DNA of 64,000 bases from Levilactobacillus zymae (GCF_032190635.1 NZ_JAVLAS010000001.1:992001-1056000); one strand, 5' to 3'; positions 7,726 to 17,655 are shown, counted from the stretch's first letter. The notes: a model not told the origin generated them from the letters alone. Numbers and translations: made by a program.

Positions 7726-8820
7726 ATGAAATTTGAGATTATTGTTAGCTTATTTGCTACCATGATCATTTCCGCAATCCTGACGCCGTTTGTCCGCCGG
7801 TTCGCGTTTAAGATTGGGGCGGTCGATAAGCCCAACCGGCGGCGAGTCAACAAGATTCCCATGCCGACGTTGGGGGGATTGGCCATCTTCATTGCGTTTA
7901 CCTTCTCAACCATGTTCTTATTACGTGATCAGATGCCGACCCAGCAACTCTGGGGACTCTTCGGTGGGGAGTGTATTATCGTGGCCGAGGGGATGATCGA
8001 TGACGTCTACGAATTAAAACCGCATCAAAAGGTCATCGGGCAATTGCTGGCGGCGCTAGAGGTCTACTTCATTGCCGAGGTGCGAATGCGCTACATCACG
8101 CTGCCGTTTATCGGTACCTGGCACTTAGGCTTACTAGCGTTGCCCATCACGCTACTGTGGATCGTGGCGATCATCAACGCCATCAACTTGATCGACGGGT
8201 TGGATGGACTGGCGACCGGGGTATCCATTATTGCGTTGACCACTACCGGGATTACCGGGTTGTTCTTCTTAAACGTCGCGAATACCTGGGTGGCCATTAT
8301 GATCTTTGCGTTAGTGGCGGCAATGGTGGGCTTCTTACCCTATAACTTTTTCCCCGCAAGAATCTATTTAGGCGATACCGGCGCCCAGTTTATCGGGTTT
8401 ATGATTGCGTGCTTCTCATTATATGGCTTGAAAAACGTGACCTTTATCTCCGTGATCATTCCCGTGATTATCTTGGGTGTGCCGATTACGGACACGGTTT
8501 ACGCGATGATTCGCCGGATTTTAAACCGGCAGCCCATCTCGCACGCCGATAAGCACCATTTGCACCACCGGTTGATGCAACTGGGATTAACGCACCGGCA
8601 AACGGTGTTGGTGATTTACGGGATTGCTTTGATTTTCTCGTTTATTGCGCTCCTGTATCCGTTATCCACGATTTGGGGCTCCGTCTTGTTGACCGTGGCC
8701 ATCATGATCGGTCTGGAGTTATTCGTCGAGGCCATCGGCTTAGTTGGCTCCAACCGGCAGCCTTTGCTGCATTGGATCAAGCATATTGTTAAACGGTTCA
8801 CTTCGAAAACGTCAGATTAA
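7726..8820 (+). CDS. tagO: Undecaprenyl-phosphate GlcNAc-1-phosphate transferase
   Basis: A 364-residue polytopic enzyme of the TagO/WecA/MraY superfamily. It transfers GlcNAc-1-phosphate to undecaprenyl phosphate on the cytoplasmic face of the membrane, the first step of wall teichoic acid and some polysaccharide synthesis. About ten hydrophobic segments are visible. Catalytic loops include the early DKPNRRRVNKIPMPTLGG, the Asp-rich EGMIDDVYELKP, NLIDGLDGLA, YLGDTGAQFIG and the His-rich HADKHHLHHRLMQLG. The ATG at 7726 follows AGAGGAAG; an upstream ATG in the same frame lacks an RBS. The gene stands alone and ends before a long hairpin. Confidence 0.93.
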   Translation: MKFEIIVSLFATMIISAILTPFVRRFAFKIGAVDKPNRRRVNKIPMPTLGGLAIFIAFTFSTMFLLRDQMPTQQLWGLFGGECIIVAEGMIDDVYELKPHQKVIGQLLAALEVYFIAEVRMRYITLPFIGTWHLGLLALPITLLWIVAIINAINLIDGLDGLATGVSIIALTTTGITGLFFLNVANTWVAIMIFALVAAMVGFLPYNFFPARIYLGDTGAQFIGFMIACFSLYGLKNVTFISVIIPVIILGVPITDTVYAMIRRILNRQPISHADKHHLHHRLMQLGLTHRQTVLVIYGIALIFSFIALLYPLSTIWGSVLLTVAIMIGLELFVEAIGLVGSNRQPLLHWIKHIVKRFTSKTSD

Positions 8821-8836
8821 TGAAATTAACCTTAAT

Positions 8837-8889
8837 AACGTAAAATCGACAATTATTCCTAAAGTTGGAATAATTGTCGATTTTACGTT
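8837..8889. repeat. Perfect 23-bp inverted repeat
   Basis: The arms 8837-8859 (AACGTAAAATCGACAATTAT and then TCC) and 8867-8889 are perfectly complementary around a seven-base loop. It lies between the ends of the convergent genes tagO and the YigZ-family gene and probably acts as a bidirectional terminator. It is unusually long and AT-rich for one. Confidence 0.85.
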
Positions 8890-8960
8890 AAGTGGACCAA
8901 TTTATTGGGGACGCAGCCCGGATTGAAAAACTCAAACGAGGGGCTGGTTTAACCCCAGAC

Positions 8961-9623
8961 TCAATCGTCAGCTCGGCTGCTGGCGTGGATCTCAACGGGA
9001 ACTTCGTGGTAGTCCACGTCACCTAGGGTCATGGTGAGCCGGTCATTTAGAAAATTGGTAATGTCCTGCTGGGTGGCTTCCACGGCGGCGAGATCAACGG
9101 CGATGGTGACCTGCACGGATGAGGTGTAGAGGGTCTGTAACACGGTCAGATCGTTTTCCTTAAGGTAATGATTCAGCCGGTCGTAGTTCGGGTAATCGAC
9201 GGTGATGTGGATCGCCCGTTGCCGTACTCGCTTGACCACGCCCACGGCCTCGATTCCGGTTGACGTGGCGTTGCTGTAAGCACGAATCAAGCCTCCAGCA
9301 CCTAATTTGATGCCACCAAAGTACCGGGTGACCACGGCAATCGTATTGTGCAGGTGGTTTCGTTGCAAGACCGTAAGGATGGGCACGCCGGCGGTACCGG
9401 AGGGTTCCCCGTTGTCGCTTTCCCGCTGGATCTGATCGTGATCGCCCAGTACGTAAGCCCAGCAATGGTGGGTGGCCTTGGGTTCACGCGCGATGACGGT
9501 TGCCAAAAAGGCTTGGGCCTCTTCTTCGGTTGCGGCCCGACCAAGGTCGGCAATGAACCGCGACTTTTTGATTTCTATTTCGTGGTGACCAGCCGCTTGA
9601 ATGGTTAAATAATCGGTTTCCAT
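8961..9623 (-). CDS. YigZ/IMPACT-family protein
   Basis: A 220-residue cytosolic protein of the YigZ (YvyE, IMPACT, UPF0029) family. The N-terminal UPF0029 domain is clear: EIKKSRFIADLGRA near residue 17, HHCWAYVLG near 53, ESDNGEPSGTAG near 68, TRYFGGIKLGAGGLIRAYS near 97. The smaller C-terminal DUF1949 ferredoxin-like domain covers about 140-210. The biochemical role of bacterial members is not established. The neighbour tagO is convergent, and a yvyE-tagO linkage is also seen in Bacillus, so the context is conserved. Confidence 0.88.
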   Translation of the reverse strand: METDYLTIQAAGHHEIEIKKSRFIADLGRAATEEEAQAFLATVIAREPKATHHCWAYVLGDHDQIQRESDNGEPSGTAGVPILTVLQRNHLHNTIAVVTRYFGGIKLGAGGLIRAYSNATSTGIEAVGVVKRVRQRAIHITVDYPNYDRLNHYLKENDLTVLQTLYTSSVQVTIAVDLAAVEATQQDITNFLNDRLTMTLGDVDYHEVPVEIHASSRADD

Positions 9624-9702
9624 TTAAAACACCCTTTTTCAAAATTTCAGCGTCCCCGAACGGACCTATTCCTAAAGACCAATGGTGAAGGGGAGAAAGT
9701 CC

Positions 9703-11013
9703 ATGGAAAAAAGTCAACTTTTCGGGCGACGGTTGCCGTTAGAACAAGCCCCGGCATCCGGCCACGGGATTCCCGCATTGCGGCAGGTTAACGGCCGTTG
9801 GCGGTGTCAGCGCTGCCAACAATGGGTCGCAACGACCGATTACTTACCTCAGCAGATCCCGTATTGTCGGCACTGCTTGAACCTGGGACGGCTAACCGCT
9901 CATACCAAATTATACACTATTCCGGAGCCTAATCAGTTTGCGACGTTGACGGAATCGCCGCTGAACTGGCCGGGGCAACTTAGCCCGATCCAGTTAGCGG
10001 CGGCCCAGGCGGTTAAACGGTACACGATGGCTGGGCGCGACCAGCTGTTATGGGCCGTGACTGGGGCGGGGAAGACGGAGATCGGTTTTCCCGCGCTAGC
10101 CTGGGCATTGCAGCAGGGGTGGCGGGTTGCTTGGACCTCACCGCGAGTGGACGTCTGTTTGGAATTGGCCCCCCGATTGGCGCAAGCCTTTACCGTCCCT
10201 CAGACCGTGCTATACGGGGGACAGGCGTTACCCTACAAGTATTGTCCGCTGACCATCTGTACGACGCATCAGTTACTTCGGTTCGAGGCGGCCTTCGACT
10301 GGCTGATTGTCGACGAGGTGGATGCCTTTCCCTTAGCGACGAGCCCCTTATTACAATTGGCGGTTAAACGCGCGCAGAAACCCACGGGCAGCCACCTGTA
10401 TCTGACCGCCACCCCGGGGCGCGACCTCCAACGGCAAGTACAACGGCGCCAATTGGCCGTGACCTACCTCCCTTTGCGGTACCACGGCTACTTGTTACCG
10501 CCGATTCAAGTCAGACTAGTTGGTAATTGGCGCCAACGATTATCCCAACCACGGCTGCCCGGCGCAATCTTACGGCGATTACGCCGGTATCAACAAACCC
10601 AGCAACGGTACCTCCTATTTGTGCCCCACGTCGCCGATTTGAGTCCAGTTCAGCACGCCCTCCAACACGCGCACCTAGACGGTGGGGTGACCGTCCACGC
10701 GGCCGATCCCGATCGGCAATCTAAGGTGCAGGCCATTCGTGACCAACAGGTGACCAGTCTAATTACCACCACAATTCTGGAACGAGGTGTTACGTTTCCC
10801 GCCGTGAACGTCGTCATTTTAGGGGGCGATGACGCCGTCTTTTCAACCGCGGCACTGGTTCAGATGGCAGGACGGGTGGGGCGCCACCCGGACCATCCAG
10901 GTGGGGAGGTCATCTGTTATTGTCACAGTCAAACCCGGGCCGTCCAACGGGCTCAGCGGATGATTCGAACCTTGAATCGGAAGGGCCGCCGCTTAGGGGG
11001 CCGTCGACCATGA
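9703..11013 (+). CDS. comFA: DNA-uptake helicase ComFA
   Basis: A 436-residue late-competence ATPase that helps pull transforming single-stranded DNA into the cytosol. A four-cysteine zinc site (C35, C38, C55, C58) precedes the helicase core. Walker A AVTGAGKTE is at 118-126, the DEAD-type VDEVDAF at 203-209 and TATPG near 233. The second RecA-like domain ends with the ILERGVTFP and QMAGRVGR motifs. The ATG at 9703 has GGGGAG seven bases upstream and is preferred to one 21 bases earlier. It overlaps comFC by four bases (ATGA). Both genes are intact, so DNA uptake is possible, although lactobacilli are rarely naturally competent. Confidence 0.93.
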   Translation: MEKSQLFGRRLPLEQAPASGHGIPALRQVNGRWRCQRCQQWVATTDYLPQQIPYCRHCLNLGRLTAHTKLYTIPEPNQFATLTESPLNWPGQLSPIQLAAAQAVKRYTMAGRDQLLWAVTGAGKTEIGFPALAWALQQGWRVAWTSPRVDVCLELAPRLAQAFTVPQTVLYGGQALPYKYCPLTICTTHQLLRFEAAFDWLIVDEVDAFPLATSPLLQLAVKRAQKPTGSHLYLTATPGRDLQRQVQRRQLAVTYLPLRYHGYLLPPIQVRLVGNWRQRLSQPRLPGAILRRLRRYQQTQQRYLLFVPHVADLSPVQHALQHAHLDGGVTVHAADPDRQSKVQAIRDQQVTSLITTTILERGVTFPAVNVVILGGDDAVFSTAALVQMAGRVGRHPDHPGGEVICYCHSQTRAVQRAQRMIRTLNRKGRRLGGRRP

Positions 11014-11684
11014 AAAACTGCGTCTGGTGCCAACGTCCCGTCACTTCCGGCGTCACGCTGGCTGCCATGTGGCGGTGGGCGCCCTTACCAAGTCCTAATC
11101 TGTGTGCGGTTTGCCAGAAGCGCTTGCGGCCACTCCACGCGCCACAATGCCCCCGGTGTGGTCGTCAGCAAAGCACCACCAAAGTCTGCCATGATTGTGA
11201 GCGGTGGGGGGATTCCTGGGTCAACCACGCGATTTTTCCGTACGATGCCACGCTAAAGGCCTATATGCAACAATATAAGTTTCAGGGGGATTATCGGTTA
11301 CGCTTGGTGATGCAGCCCTATCTGCGTCAGGCCTTGGCGCAAGAACGTTACGACGTCTTGGTTCCCATTCCCGTCACGGCGGAAACTTGGTTGACGCGGG
11401 GGTTCAACCAGGTGACGGGGTGGCTGACCGATCAACCCTTTCAACAGGTACTGACCGTGGATGCCGCCCGCAAGCCGCGACCTCAATCTAGTAAGACCCG
11501 GCAGGAACGCCTACAAAGTCCGCAGCCTTTCAGCCTGCAACCGGGGGCCACTAAATTACTCCGCAATCAACACGTTCTGTTGCTCGATGACGTTTACACC
11601 ACGGGTCGGACCCTGCGCCACGCTGCGACTCAAATTTATTTAGGGGGCGCGAAAGCGGTTACTAGCTTGACTTTAGCGCGATAG
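11010..11684 (+). CDS. comFC: Competence protein ComFC, phosphoribosyltransferase-like
   Basis: A 224-residue protein of the ComF/GntX family, required for transformation where studied. The N-terminus carries eight cysteines in four CxxC pairs (4/7, 32/35, 47/50, 60/63), likely one or two zinc sites. The C-terminal half is a phosphoribosyltransferase fold with the PRPP-binding signature LLLDDVYTTGRT around residues 191-201. It starts in the comFA stop codon, so the two are coupled. A longer reading of the same frame from 10920 overlaps comFA without an RBS and is not used. Confidence 0.92.
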   Translation: MKNCVWCQRPVTSGVTLAAMWRWAPLPSPNLCAVCQKRLRPLHAPQCPRCGRQQSTTKVCHDCERWGDSWVNHAIFPYDATLKAYMQQYKFQGDYRLRLVMQPYLRQALAQERYDVLVPIPVTAETWLTRGFNQVTGWLTDQPFQQVLTVDAARKPRPQSSKTRQERLQSPQPFSLQPGATKLLRNQHVLLLDDVYTTGRTLRHAATQIYLGGAKAVTSLTLAR

Positions 11685-11709
11685 AACGAATTTTAATTAG
11701 TTAGAATAA

Positions 11710-11738
11710 TTGTCTATCGTAGCGCTTTCTATTATAAT
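11710..11738 (+). promoter_or_regulatory. Promoter of hpf
   Basis: TTGTCT (11710-11715), a 17-base spacer, and TATAAT (11733-11738). The spacer includes AGCGCTTTC, half of a cre-like site; the other half is poor. Confidence 0.75.
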
Positions 11739-11823
11739 AATAGTAAGCAAAGCACCTATGAAGAGTGGTCCTTCGAGTGCTAAGCAAGCCAAGGGATTTC
11801 TTGGCTGAAGGGAGAGAAGTTTT

Positions 11824-12384
11824 ATGCTCACATTTAATATTCGTGGTGAAAACATCGAAGTTACTGACGCAATACGGGATTACGTTGAAAAGCGGATCAG
11901 CAAGTTAGAGAAGTATTTCGATAACAACGTTGAGGCAATTGCGCATATCAACCTGAAGGTCTACCAAAACAAGACGGCCAAGGTTGAAGTAACGATCCCA
12001 CTCCCATACTTGACCTTACGGGCAGAGGAGACCTCACCAGATTTGTACGCCAGTGTTGACTTGGTGACTGATAAGTTGGAACGCCAAATCCGCAAGTACA
12101 AGACCAAGGTTAACCGTAAGTCACGTGAAAAGGGCTACAAGAACTTGGACTTTGCCCCGAACGCTACGGCGGATGATGATCAAGCCGAAGGGTCTGATCT
12201 TCAAGTGGTCCGGACCAAGCGAGTTTCCTTAAAGCCAATGGACAATGAAGAAGCCATCCTGCAGATGGATATGCTGGGACACGACTTCTTTATCTACCAA
12301 GATGCTGAAACCAATGGTACCAGCATCGTTTACCGGCGCAATGATGGTCGGTACGGCTTGATTGAAGCTAACGACGAAGCCTAA
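11824..12384 (+). CDS. hpf: Long-form ribosome hibernation promoting factor
   Basis: A 186-residue long HPF (YvyD type). The N-terminal S30AE domain (about 1-105, starting MLTFNIRGENIEVTDAIRDYV) occupies the tRNA/mRNA channel of the small ribosomal subunit. After a charged linker, the C-terminal domain (about 125-186, with SLKPMDNEEAILQMDMLGHDFF and YRRNDGRYGLI) dimerises and joins two ribosomes into an inactive 100S particle. The gene has its own promoter and terminator and precedes secA, the usual order in Firmicutes. The codon choice suggests good expression. Confidence 0.96.
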   Translation: MLTFNIRGENIEVTDAIRDYVEKRISKLEKYFDNNVEAIAHINLKVYQNKTAKVEVTIPLPYLTLRAEETSPDLYASVDLVTDKLERQIRKYKTKVNRKSREKGYKNLDFAPNATADDDQAEGSDLQVVRTKRVSLKPMDNEEAILQMDMLGHDFFIYQDAETNGTSIVYRRNDGRYGLIEANDEA

Positions 12385-12401
12385 CCGTAAACTAAACACG
12401 T

Positions 12402-12434
12402 GAAAGCCTGGGGCCGTTGTCCCGGGCTTTTTTC
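12402..12434 (+). terminator. Terminator after hpf
   Basis: AAGCCTGGG (12404-12412) pairs with CCCGGGCTT (12421-12429), followed by six T. Confidence 0.9.
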
Positions 12435-12674
12435 TGTCTTAAAGAGAAATGACACAGCGTTAATTAGCGGGGGATTCGATTAAAGTAGCCGTAAATGTTC
12501 GGACTATTAGGGTTTTTATAGCCGTTTGGCAATTGAAAACGATTTAGCCTGCGTTAACTGGGGAGAAGAGTTTCATCTTGGCGGTGTTAGTGTTAAAATG
12601 TAGGTTGATTTATTGCAAAAGAATGGGTAACTTAAAATAGATTAATTAAACGAAGTACTGAAGGGAATTCTCAC

Positions 12675-15038
12675 ATGGCAAACATTTTAAAGAAATGGGT
12701 CGAAAGCGATCGACGAACTTTGCGACGCCTCAGTAAATTAGCGGATAAGGTTGGCGCTTACGCTGATGAATATTCAAAGCTCTCAGACGAAGATCTGAAG
12801 GCTAAAACGCCTGAATTTAAGAAGCGTTATCAAGCCGGCGAAACCTTGGACGATTTACTGCCCGAAGCTTTTGCCGCTTGTCGTGAAGGGGCACGCCGGG
12901 TCTTAGGCTTGTACCCATTCCATGTTCAAATCATGGGGGGAATTGTGCTTCACGAAGGGAATATCGCGGAAATGAAGACCGGTGAAGGGAAGACCTTGAC
13001 CGCCACCATGCCCGTGTATTTAAACGCCATTGCCGGTAAAGGGGTCCACGTGGTTACGGTTAACGAATACCTGTCCGCGCGGGATGCCACCGAAATGGGG
13101 GAACTTTACAATTGGATGGGCTTGACGGTGGGATTGAACTCTGCCGAAAAGTCGCCCGATGAAAAGCGTGAAGCCTACAATGCGGATATCACTTACTCCA
13201 CCAACGGGGAAATCGGGTTCGATTACCTGCGGGATAACATGGTGGTTTATAAGGAAGACATGGTTCAACGGCCGTTAAACTTCGCCATTGTCGACGAAGT
13301 GGACTCCATCTTAATCGATGAGGCCCGGACGCCATTGATCATTTCCGGTCAATCCGAAGGCACGAGCCAACTCTATAAACGGGTGGACCGTTTTGCGAAG
13401 ACCTTACACGAAAAAGAAGACTTTAAGATCGACCTGGAATCCAAGACCGTTTCGTTAACCGATACGGGGATTGAAAAGGCCGAAAAATACTTTAATCTGA
13501 AGAATTTGTACGATACGGATAACACGGCCTTAACCCACCATATGGACCAAGCCTTACGGGCAAACTTCATCATGTTACGGGATAAGGACTACGTGGTTCA
13601 AGACGGCGAAGTCTTGATCGTCGATTCCTTTACTGGGCGGGTGATGGAAGGCCGGCGCTACTCTGACGGGTTGCACCAGGCCATCGAAGCCAAGGAAGGC
13701 GTCGAGATTCAAGAAGAAACCAAGACCATGGCCAACATCACGTACCAAAACTTGTTCCGGATGTACGCCAAGTTAGCCGGGATGACGGGGACGGCTAAGA
13801 CCGAAGCCGAAGAATTCCGGGAAATCTATAACATGGAAGTCATTTCTGTGCCGACCAACAAACCGGTGGTGCGGATTGACCATCCCGACGTCTTGTACCC
13901 GACGCTCCAGTCGAAGTTCGATGCCGTTGTTCGGGAAATCAAGGATCTTCACGAAAAAGGTCAACCGATGCTAATCGGGACCGTGGCCGTGGAAACGTCC
14001 GAATACCTGTCGCAACGGTTGGATGACGAAAACATCCCGCACGTGGTCTTGAACGCCAAGAACCACGCGAAGGAAGCCGACATCATTCAAAATGCGGGTC
14101 AACGGGGCGCCGTGACGATCGCCACCAACATGGCCGGACGGGGGACCGATATCAAGTTGGGACCCGGTGTGGTTGAGCTCGGTGGGTTAGCCGTGATTGG
14201 GACTGAACGTCACGAATCGCGGCGGATTGATAACCAGCTGCGGGGCCGTTCTGGCCGGCAGGGGGACCCTGGTATGACGCAGTTCTACCTCTCCTTGGAA
14301 GATGACTTGATGCGGCGGTTTGGTTCCGATCGGGTCAAAGACTTCTTGCAACGGATGAACGTGGATGGTGAAGACGCCGTGATTCGGAGTCGGATGATCA
14401 CCAAACAGGTTGAGTCCGCACAGAAGCGGGTTGAAGGGAATAACTATGATTCCCGGAAGAACGTTTTGCAATACGATGATGTGATGCGTCAACAACGGGA
14501 CGTCATCTATGGTGAACGTAACCAGGTCATTCAAGAAGACAAGTCGCTGAAGTGGGTCTTGATGCCAATGATCAAGCGGACCGTTACCCGGGTGGTTAGT
14601 TTACACACCCAGGGGGACCAAGCCGATTGGGATTTGGATACCTTACTGGACTTTGGGATTTCAGCCATGGTGTCGCCTGATCAGATCAGCTTGGCTGACT
14701 TGAAGGACAAGAAGGCGGATGAGATTGTGGCTTACTTCATGACCTTGGCCGACAAGGTTTACGAAGAAAAGTCCAAGCAACTGTACGATCCGGCTCAGAT
14801 GCTGGAATTCGAAAAAGTGGTCTTACTCCGGGTGGTGGATTCTCACTGGACGGACCACATTGATGCCATGGATCAATTACGGCAATCCATTGGGTTGCGG
14901 GGTTACGGTCAATTGAACCCGTTGGTGGAATACCAACAGGACGGGTTCCGGATGTTCGAAGAAATGATTTCCGACATCGAATACGACGCGACCCGGTTGT
15001 TCATGAAGTCTGAAATTCGTCAAAATATTACGCGGTAG
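12675..15038 (+). CDS. secA: Preprotein translocase ATPase SecA
   Basis: A 787-residue motor that pushes unfolded preproteins through the SecYEG channel. Walker A MKTGEGKT is at residues 100-107 and the Walker B/DEVD motif at 207-210. The second nucleotide-binding domain carries [10 protein letters not shown] and the arginine-finger region [13 protein letters not shown]. The protein ends shortly after the helical wing/scaffold region ([14 protein letters not shown]). It lacks the C-terminal cysteine zinc domain that binds SecB, as is normal for lactobacilli. RBS GAAGGGAA precedes the ATG. SecG, a partner, is encoded at 56796. Confidence 0.97.
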   Translation: MANILKKWVESDRRTLRRLSKLADKVGAYADEYSKLSDEDLKAKTPEFKKRYQAGETLDDLLPEAFAACREGARRVLGLYPFHVQIMGGIVLHEGNIAEMKTGEGKTLTATMPVYLNAIAGKGVHVVTVNEYLSARDATEMGELYNWMGLTVGLNSAEKSPDEKREAYNADITYSTNGEIGFDYLRDNMVVYKEDMVQRPLNFAIVDEVDSILIDEARTPLIISGQSEGTSQLYKRVDRFAKTLHEKEDFKIDLESKTVSLTDTGIEKAEKYFNLKNLYDTDNTALTHHMDQALRANFIMLRDKDYVVQDGEVLIVDSFTGRVMEGRRYSDGLHQAIEAKEGVEIQEETKTMANITYQNLFRMYAKLAGMTGTAKTEAEEFREIYNMEVISVPTNKPVVRIDHPDVLYPTLQSKFDAVVREIKDLHEKGQPMLIGTVAVETSEYLSQRLDDENIPHVVLNAKNHAKEADIIQNAGQRGAVTIATNMAGRGTDIKLGPGVVELGGLAVIGTERHESRRIDNQLRGRSGRQGDPGMTQFYLSLEDDLMRRFGSDRVKDFLQRMNVDGEDAVIRSRMITKQVESAQKRVEGNNYDSRKNVLQYDDVMRQQRDVIYGERNQVIQEDKSLKWVLMPMIKRTVTRVVSLHTQGDQADWDLDTLLDFGISAMVSPDQISLADLKDKKADEIVAYFMTLADKVYEEKSKQLYDPAQMLEFEKVVLLRVVDSHWTDHIDAMDQLRQSIGLRGYGQLNPLVEYQQDGFRMFEEMISDIEYDATRLFMKSEIRQNITR

Positions 15039-15060
15039 ACGTCAATGATGCCGTTCAAGC

Positions 15061-15088
15061 GAGGCTGGAATTTTTCCAACCTCGTTTT
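15061..15088 (+). terminator. Terminator after secA
   Basis: GAGGCTGG and CCAACCTC form an imperfect stem around a T-rich loop, followed by TTTT. Confidence 0.7.
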
Positions 15089-15159
15089 GTTATGTCCGGC
15101 GTAATTGATGGTACACTGGATTGGGAACCATCAAAATAACTTTTAAAGGAGCCAACAAA

Positions 15160-16276
15160 ATGGAATTAACGGATGCGAAACACGCCATTCAAACCATGCA
15201 CGAGCAACTTGCCGGCTTTAGGGGGTCGCTTTGACTTTGATGCCCTAAATGAAAGCATCAGTGTCAACGAGGGCCAGATGGCCGAACCGGGTTTTTGGGA
15301 CGATCCCCAAAAGGCCCAAAAGTTAATCGATGAGACGAACGACATGAAGAAAAAGGTCGATGAGTTTCAACACCTCTCCAATCAGGTTGATGACCTGGAC
15401 GTGGCCGTTGAGTTGCTGAGTGAAGAACCAGATCCGGAGATGCAAGCCGACTTCGAGCGTAGCTTTACTCAAGCCCAAGAAGCCCTCCGGCAGTACCGGC
15501 TAAACCTGTTACTGAACCAGAAATACGATCATAATAATGCCATTCTAGAAATTCATCCGGGGGCCGGGGGCACCGAATCCCAAGATTGGGGTTCAATGTT
15601 GATGCGGATGTACACGCGTTGGGCCGAGCAGCACGACTTTAAAGTCACCGTCCTAGATTATCAAGCGGGTGAAGTTGCTGGTTTAGGGAGTGCCACGATG
15701 CTGATTGCCGGACGCAACGCTTACGGGTACCTGCGTTCCGAAAAGGGGGTTCACCGGTTGGTCCGGATCTCGCCGTTTGATTCGGCGGGGCGGCGCCATA
15801 CGTCATTTGCGTCCGTGGACGTTTTGCCCGAATTGGATGACTCGGTCGACGTGGAAATCAATCCGGCCGACTTGAAGGTCGACGTCTACCGGGCGTCGGG
15901 GGCCGGGGGCCAGCACGTTAACAAAACCTCGTCCGCCGTTCGGATTACCCACTTACCGACGGGAATCGTCACGCAAAGCCAGGCACAACGGTCACAGTTG
16001 CAAAACCGGCAAACGGCGCTGGCAATGCTGCGGGCTAAGTTGTACGAGTTAGAAGAAGAGAAAAAGGCTAAGGAAAAGGCTGCTCTGGAAGGTGTACAGT
16101 TAGACATTGGTTGGGGATCGCAGATTCGCTCGTACGTTTTCCACCCGTACACCATGGTTAAGGATCACCGGACTAACTACGAAACCTCACAGGGGCAAGC
16201 CGTGATGGATGGGGATCTCGATCCGTTCATCGACGCCTACCTGCAATGGCAATTGAGCCAAAAGAACCCAGACTAA
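15160..16276 (+). CDS. prfB: Peptide chain release factor 2 with programmed +1 frameshift
   Basis: RF2 releases the peptide at UGA and UAA codons. Translation starts at the ATG 15160 after AAAGGAG and runs 24 codons to an in-frame TGA (15232-15234). The context AGGGGG-TCG-CTT-TGA-C is the classic RF2 frameshift site: an internal Shine-Dalgarno sequence (15220-15225) three bases before the slippery CTT. After a +1 slip, reading continues from GAC (15233) to TAA, giving 371 residues. The anticodon-mimic SPF tripeptide is near 204-206 and the catalytic GGQ near 249-251. The frameshift autoregulates RF2 by its own abundance and is not a defect. Confidence 0.97.
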
Positions 16277-16420
16277 CTGGGTAAACGGTAGCCGATGTTG
16301 ATGGGGGTTCGTGAGCGAGAGCCTGGTTCAAAGCTGGGTAGCCGCATTCGGCGGGCACTCGGTTTTGAGTGGGCCGAAAATATCTTTGAAAACAAATCGA
16401 AATCACAACTAATGATTGAC
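16277..16420. other. Unassigned structured spacer after prfB
   Basis: No convincing gene is present. A hairpin can form at 16346-16379, with TTCGGC and CACTC on one side and GAGTG and GCCGAA on the other. It is separate from the real terminator that follows at 16421. Its role is unknown. Confidence 0.4.
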
Positions 16421-16452
16421 CGGGTAACGCGAATGACGTGTTACCCGTTTTT
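16421..16452 (+). terminator. Terminator after prfB
   Basis: CGGGTAAC pairs with GTTACCCG, followed by TTTTTGTTT. Confidence 0.9.
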
Positions 16453-16458
16453 GTTTAA

Positions 16459-16467
16459 TGCTATACT
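16459..16467 (+). promoter_or_regulatory. Extended -10 promoter before the PDZ protein gene
   Basis: TGCTATACT is a TGn-extended -10 box; no good -35 is seen. It follows directly on the prfB terminator. Confidence 0.5.
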
Positions 16468-16500
16468 GAAATCAGCTATTTTTAGAAAGGTGTCGATTTC

Positions 16501-17652
16501 ATGCGGACATTGTTCGTTTTGGGCAGTTTCTTTTTGCAGCCCCTCTTGTGGTTAGCCATTCTGCGTTCGTGGTTGACCAGTCGTGCGCGAATCAAACGCG
16601 AACGGCATGACTTCAGTAGCGCGGTGGATAGTGACCATTACGAGTTACGCCACATGCTGACCCAGGGACTGATGTTGGGCGTTGGCCTGTCGGTGTTAAA
16701 CCTGATTGTGGGAGCCAGCTTACCATTAGTTTGGGTCCTGAGCTATGAAGCCTTGGCGTTCCTCTCGCTGGTGATCTTTCCCACGACACTATTGCCAGTG
16801 ACCCTACTGGTGGTGAGCACGTTGGTGGCCACGTACGGGGATCACTGGCTGCCTAAGGGGAATCTAACGGAACTGGGTCTCAGCTGGGGGTCAGTTCCCG
16901 CTAGTAGTTTCGCTTGGTTATTAGTCGTGGCCTTTTTAGGCTTAGGGCATTGGATTGCCCATTACGGCGGCCGGTTCGCTAGTCCCCGGATTTACGCTAA
17001 GCAGCGGGGCAAACGCATTGCCGGTTATCCCTGGCGTGAATTGCTGGTAATCCCCCTGGTAACGTTAATTCCCGGTGATTGGTTTAATAGTTCGTGGCGG
17101 TTTTGGCCACTGCTGACGCTACACGGGCACTCGTTTGCCGTGATCATCTTACCCTTGCTGTTGGGGGTTCGGTTCACGGTCTTTCGGGAAAAACCACGGG
17201 TGGTTTATCAGCGCTTAGCCCACCATATCTTAGTTTTGGCCGGTTTAGCCTTGCTGAGTGTGGGGTGGTTACTCTGGCGGCCGCAGGATCTTGCCGTGGT
17301 TGTCATCGTCTTGTTGGTTTGTTACGGGGGTTGTTTATGGCGAGCCAAACGCTATGACCAACGGCAGTCCTTTTGGTATTCTCAAGTAGATGACGGGGTG
17401 CGGGTCCTGGCAATTCGGCCGGGAACACCGGCGGTCAAGTTAAACTTAGCGGCGGGGGACATTATTTTGGAATGTAACCACCAAGCGGTTAACAGTGAAA
17501 CCGCCTTTTACGAAGCGCTATTACTTAATCCAACGTATTGTCATTTGCGGGTGCGAAACATGGCAGGTGATTTGAAAGTAACGGAAACGGCCATTTATTC
17601 CGGGGCACCACATGAAATCGGGATAGTTCTATTCAGAGATCAGGAGGGGTAA
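16501..17652 (+). CDS. MinJ-like PDZ-domain membrane protein
   Basis: A 383-residue protein with about seven to eight hydrophobic segments in its first 285 residues. A PDZ domain follows at about 295-375 (GVRVLAIRPGTPAVKLNLAAGD with a following DIILECN). The architecture and the location near secA-prfB resemble Bacillus MinJ (YvjD), which links DivIVA to the MinCD division inhibitor. Similarity is architectural, not proven, and other PDZ membrane proteins are possible. It ends three bases before phoP, so it may share a transcript with the two-component genes. Confidence 0.65.
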   Translation: MRTLFVLGSFFLQPLLWLAILRSWLTSRARIKRERHDFSSAVDSDHYELRHMLTQGLMLGVGLSVLNLIVGASLPLVWVLSYEALAFLSLVIFPTTLLPVTLLVVSTLVATYGDHWLPKGNLTELGLSWGSVPASSFAWLLVVAFLGLGHWIAHYGGRFASPRIYAKQRGKRIAGYPWRELLVIPLVTLIPGDWFNSSWRFWPLLTLHGHSFAVIILPLLLGVRFTVFREKPRVVYQRLAHHILVLAGLALLSVGWLLWRPQDLAVVVIVLLVCYGGCLWRAKRYDQRQSFWYSQVDDGVRVLAIRPGTPAVKLNLAAGDIILECNHQAVNSETAFYEALLLNPTYCHLRVRNMAGDLKVTETAIYSGAPHEIGIVLFRDQEG

Positions 17653-17655
17653 ATC

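Noticed and set aside
11716..11732. Possible cre site in the hpf promoter
   Set aside because: Only one half (AGCGCTTTC) fits the consensus; the other half deviates at key positions.
15160..15234. prfB as a pseudogene because of an in-frame stop
   Set aside because: The stop is in the classic RF2 frameshift context, and the downstream frame is intact with the GGQ and SPF motifs.
16295..16555. Open frame of 86 codons between prfB and the PDZ protein gene
   Set aside because: It runs through the prfB terminator and into the start of the next gene, and has no RBS.
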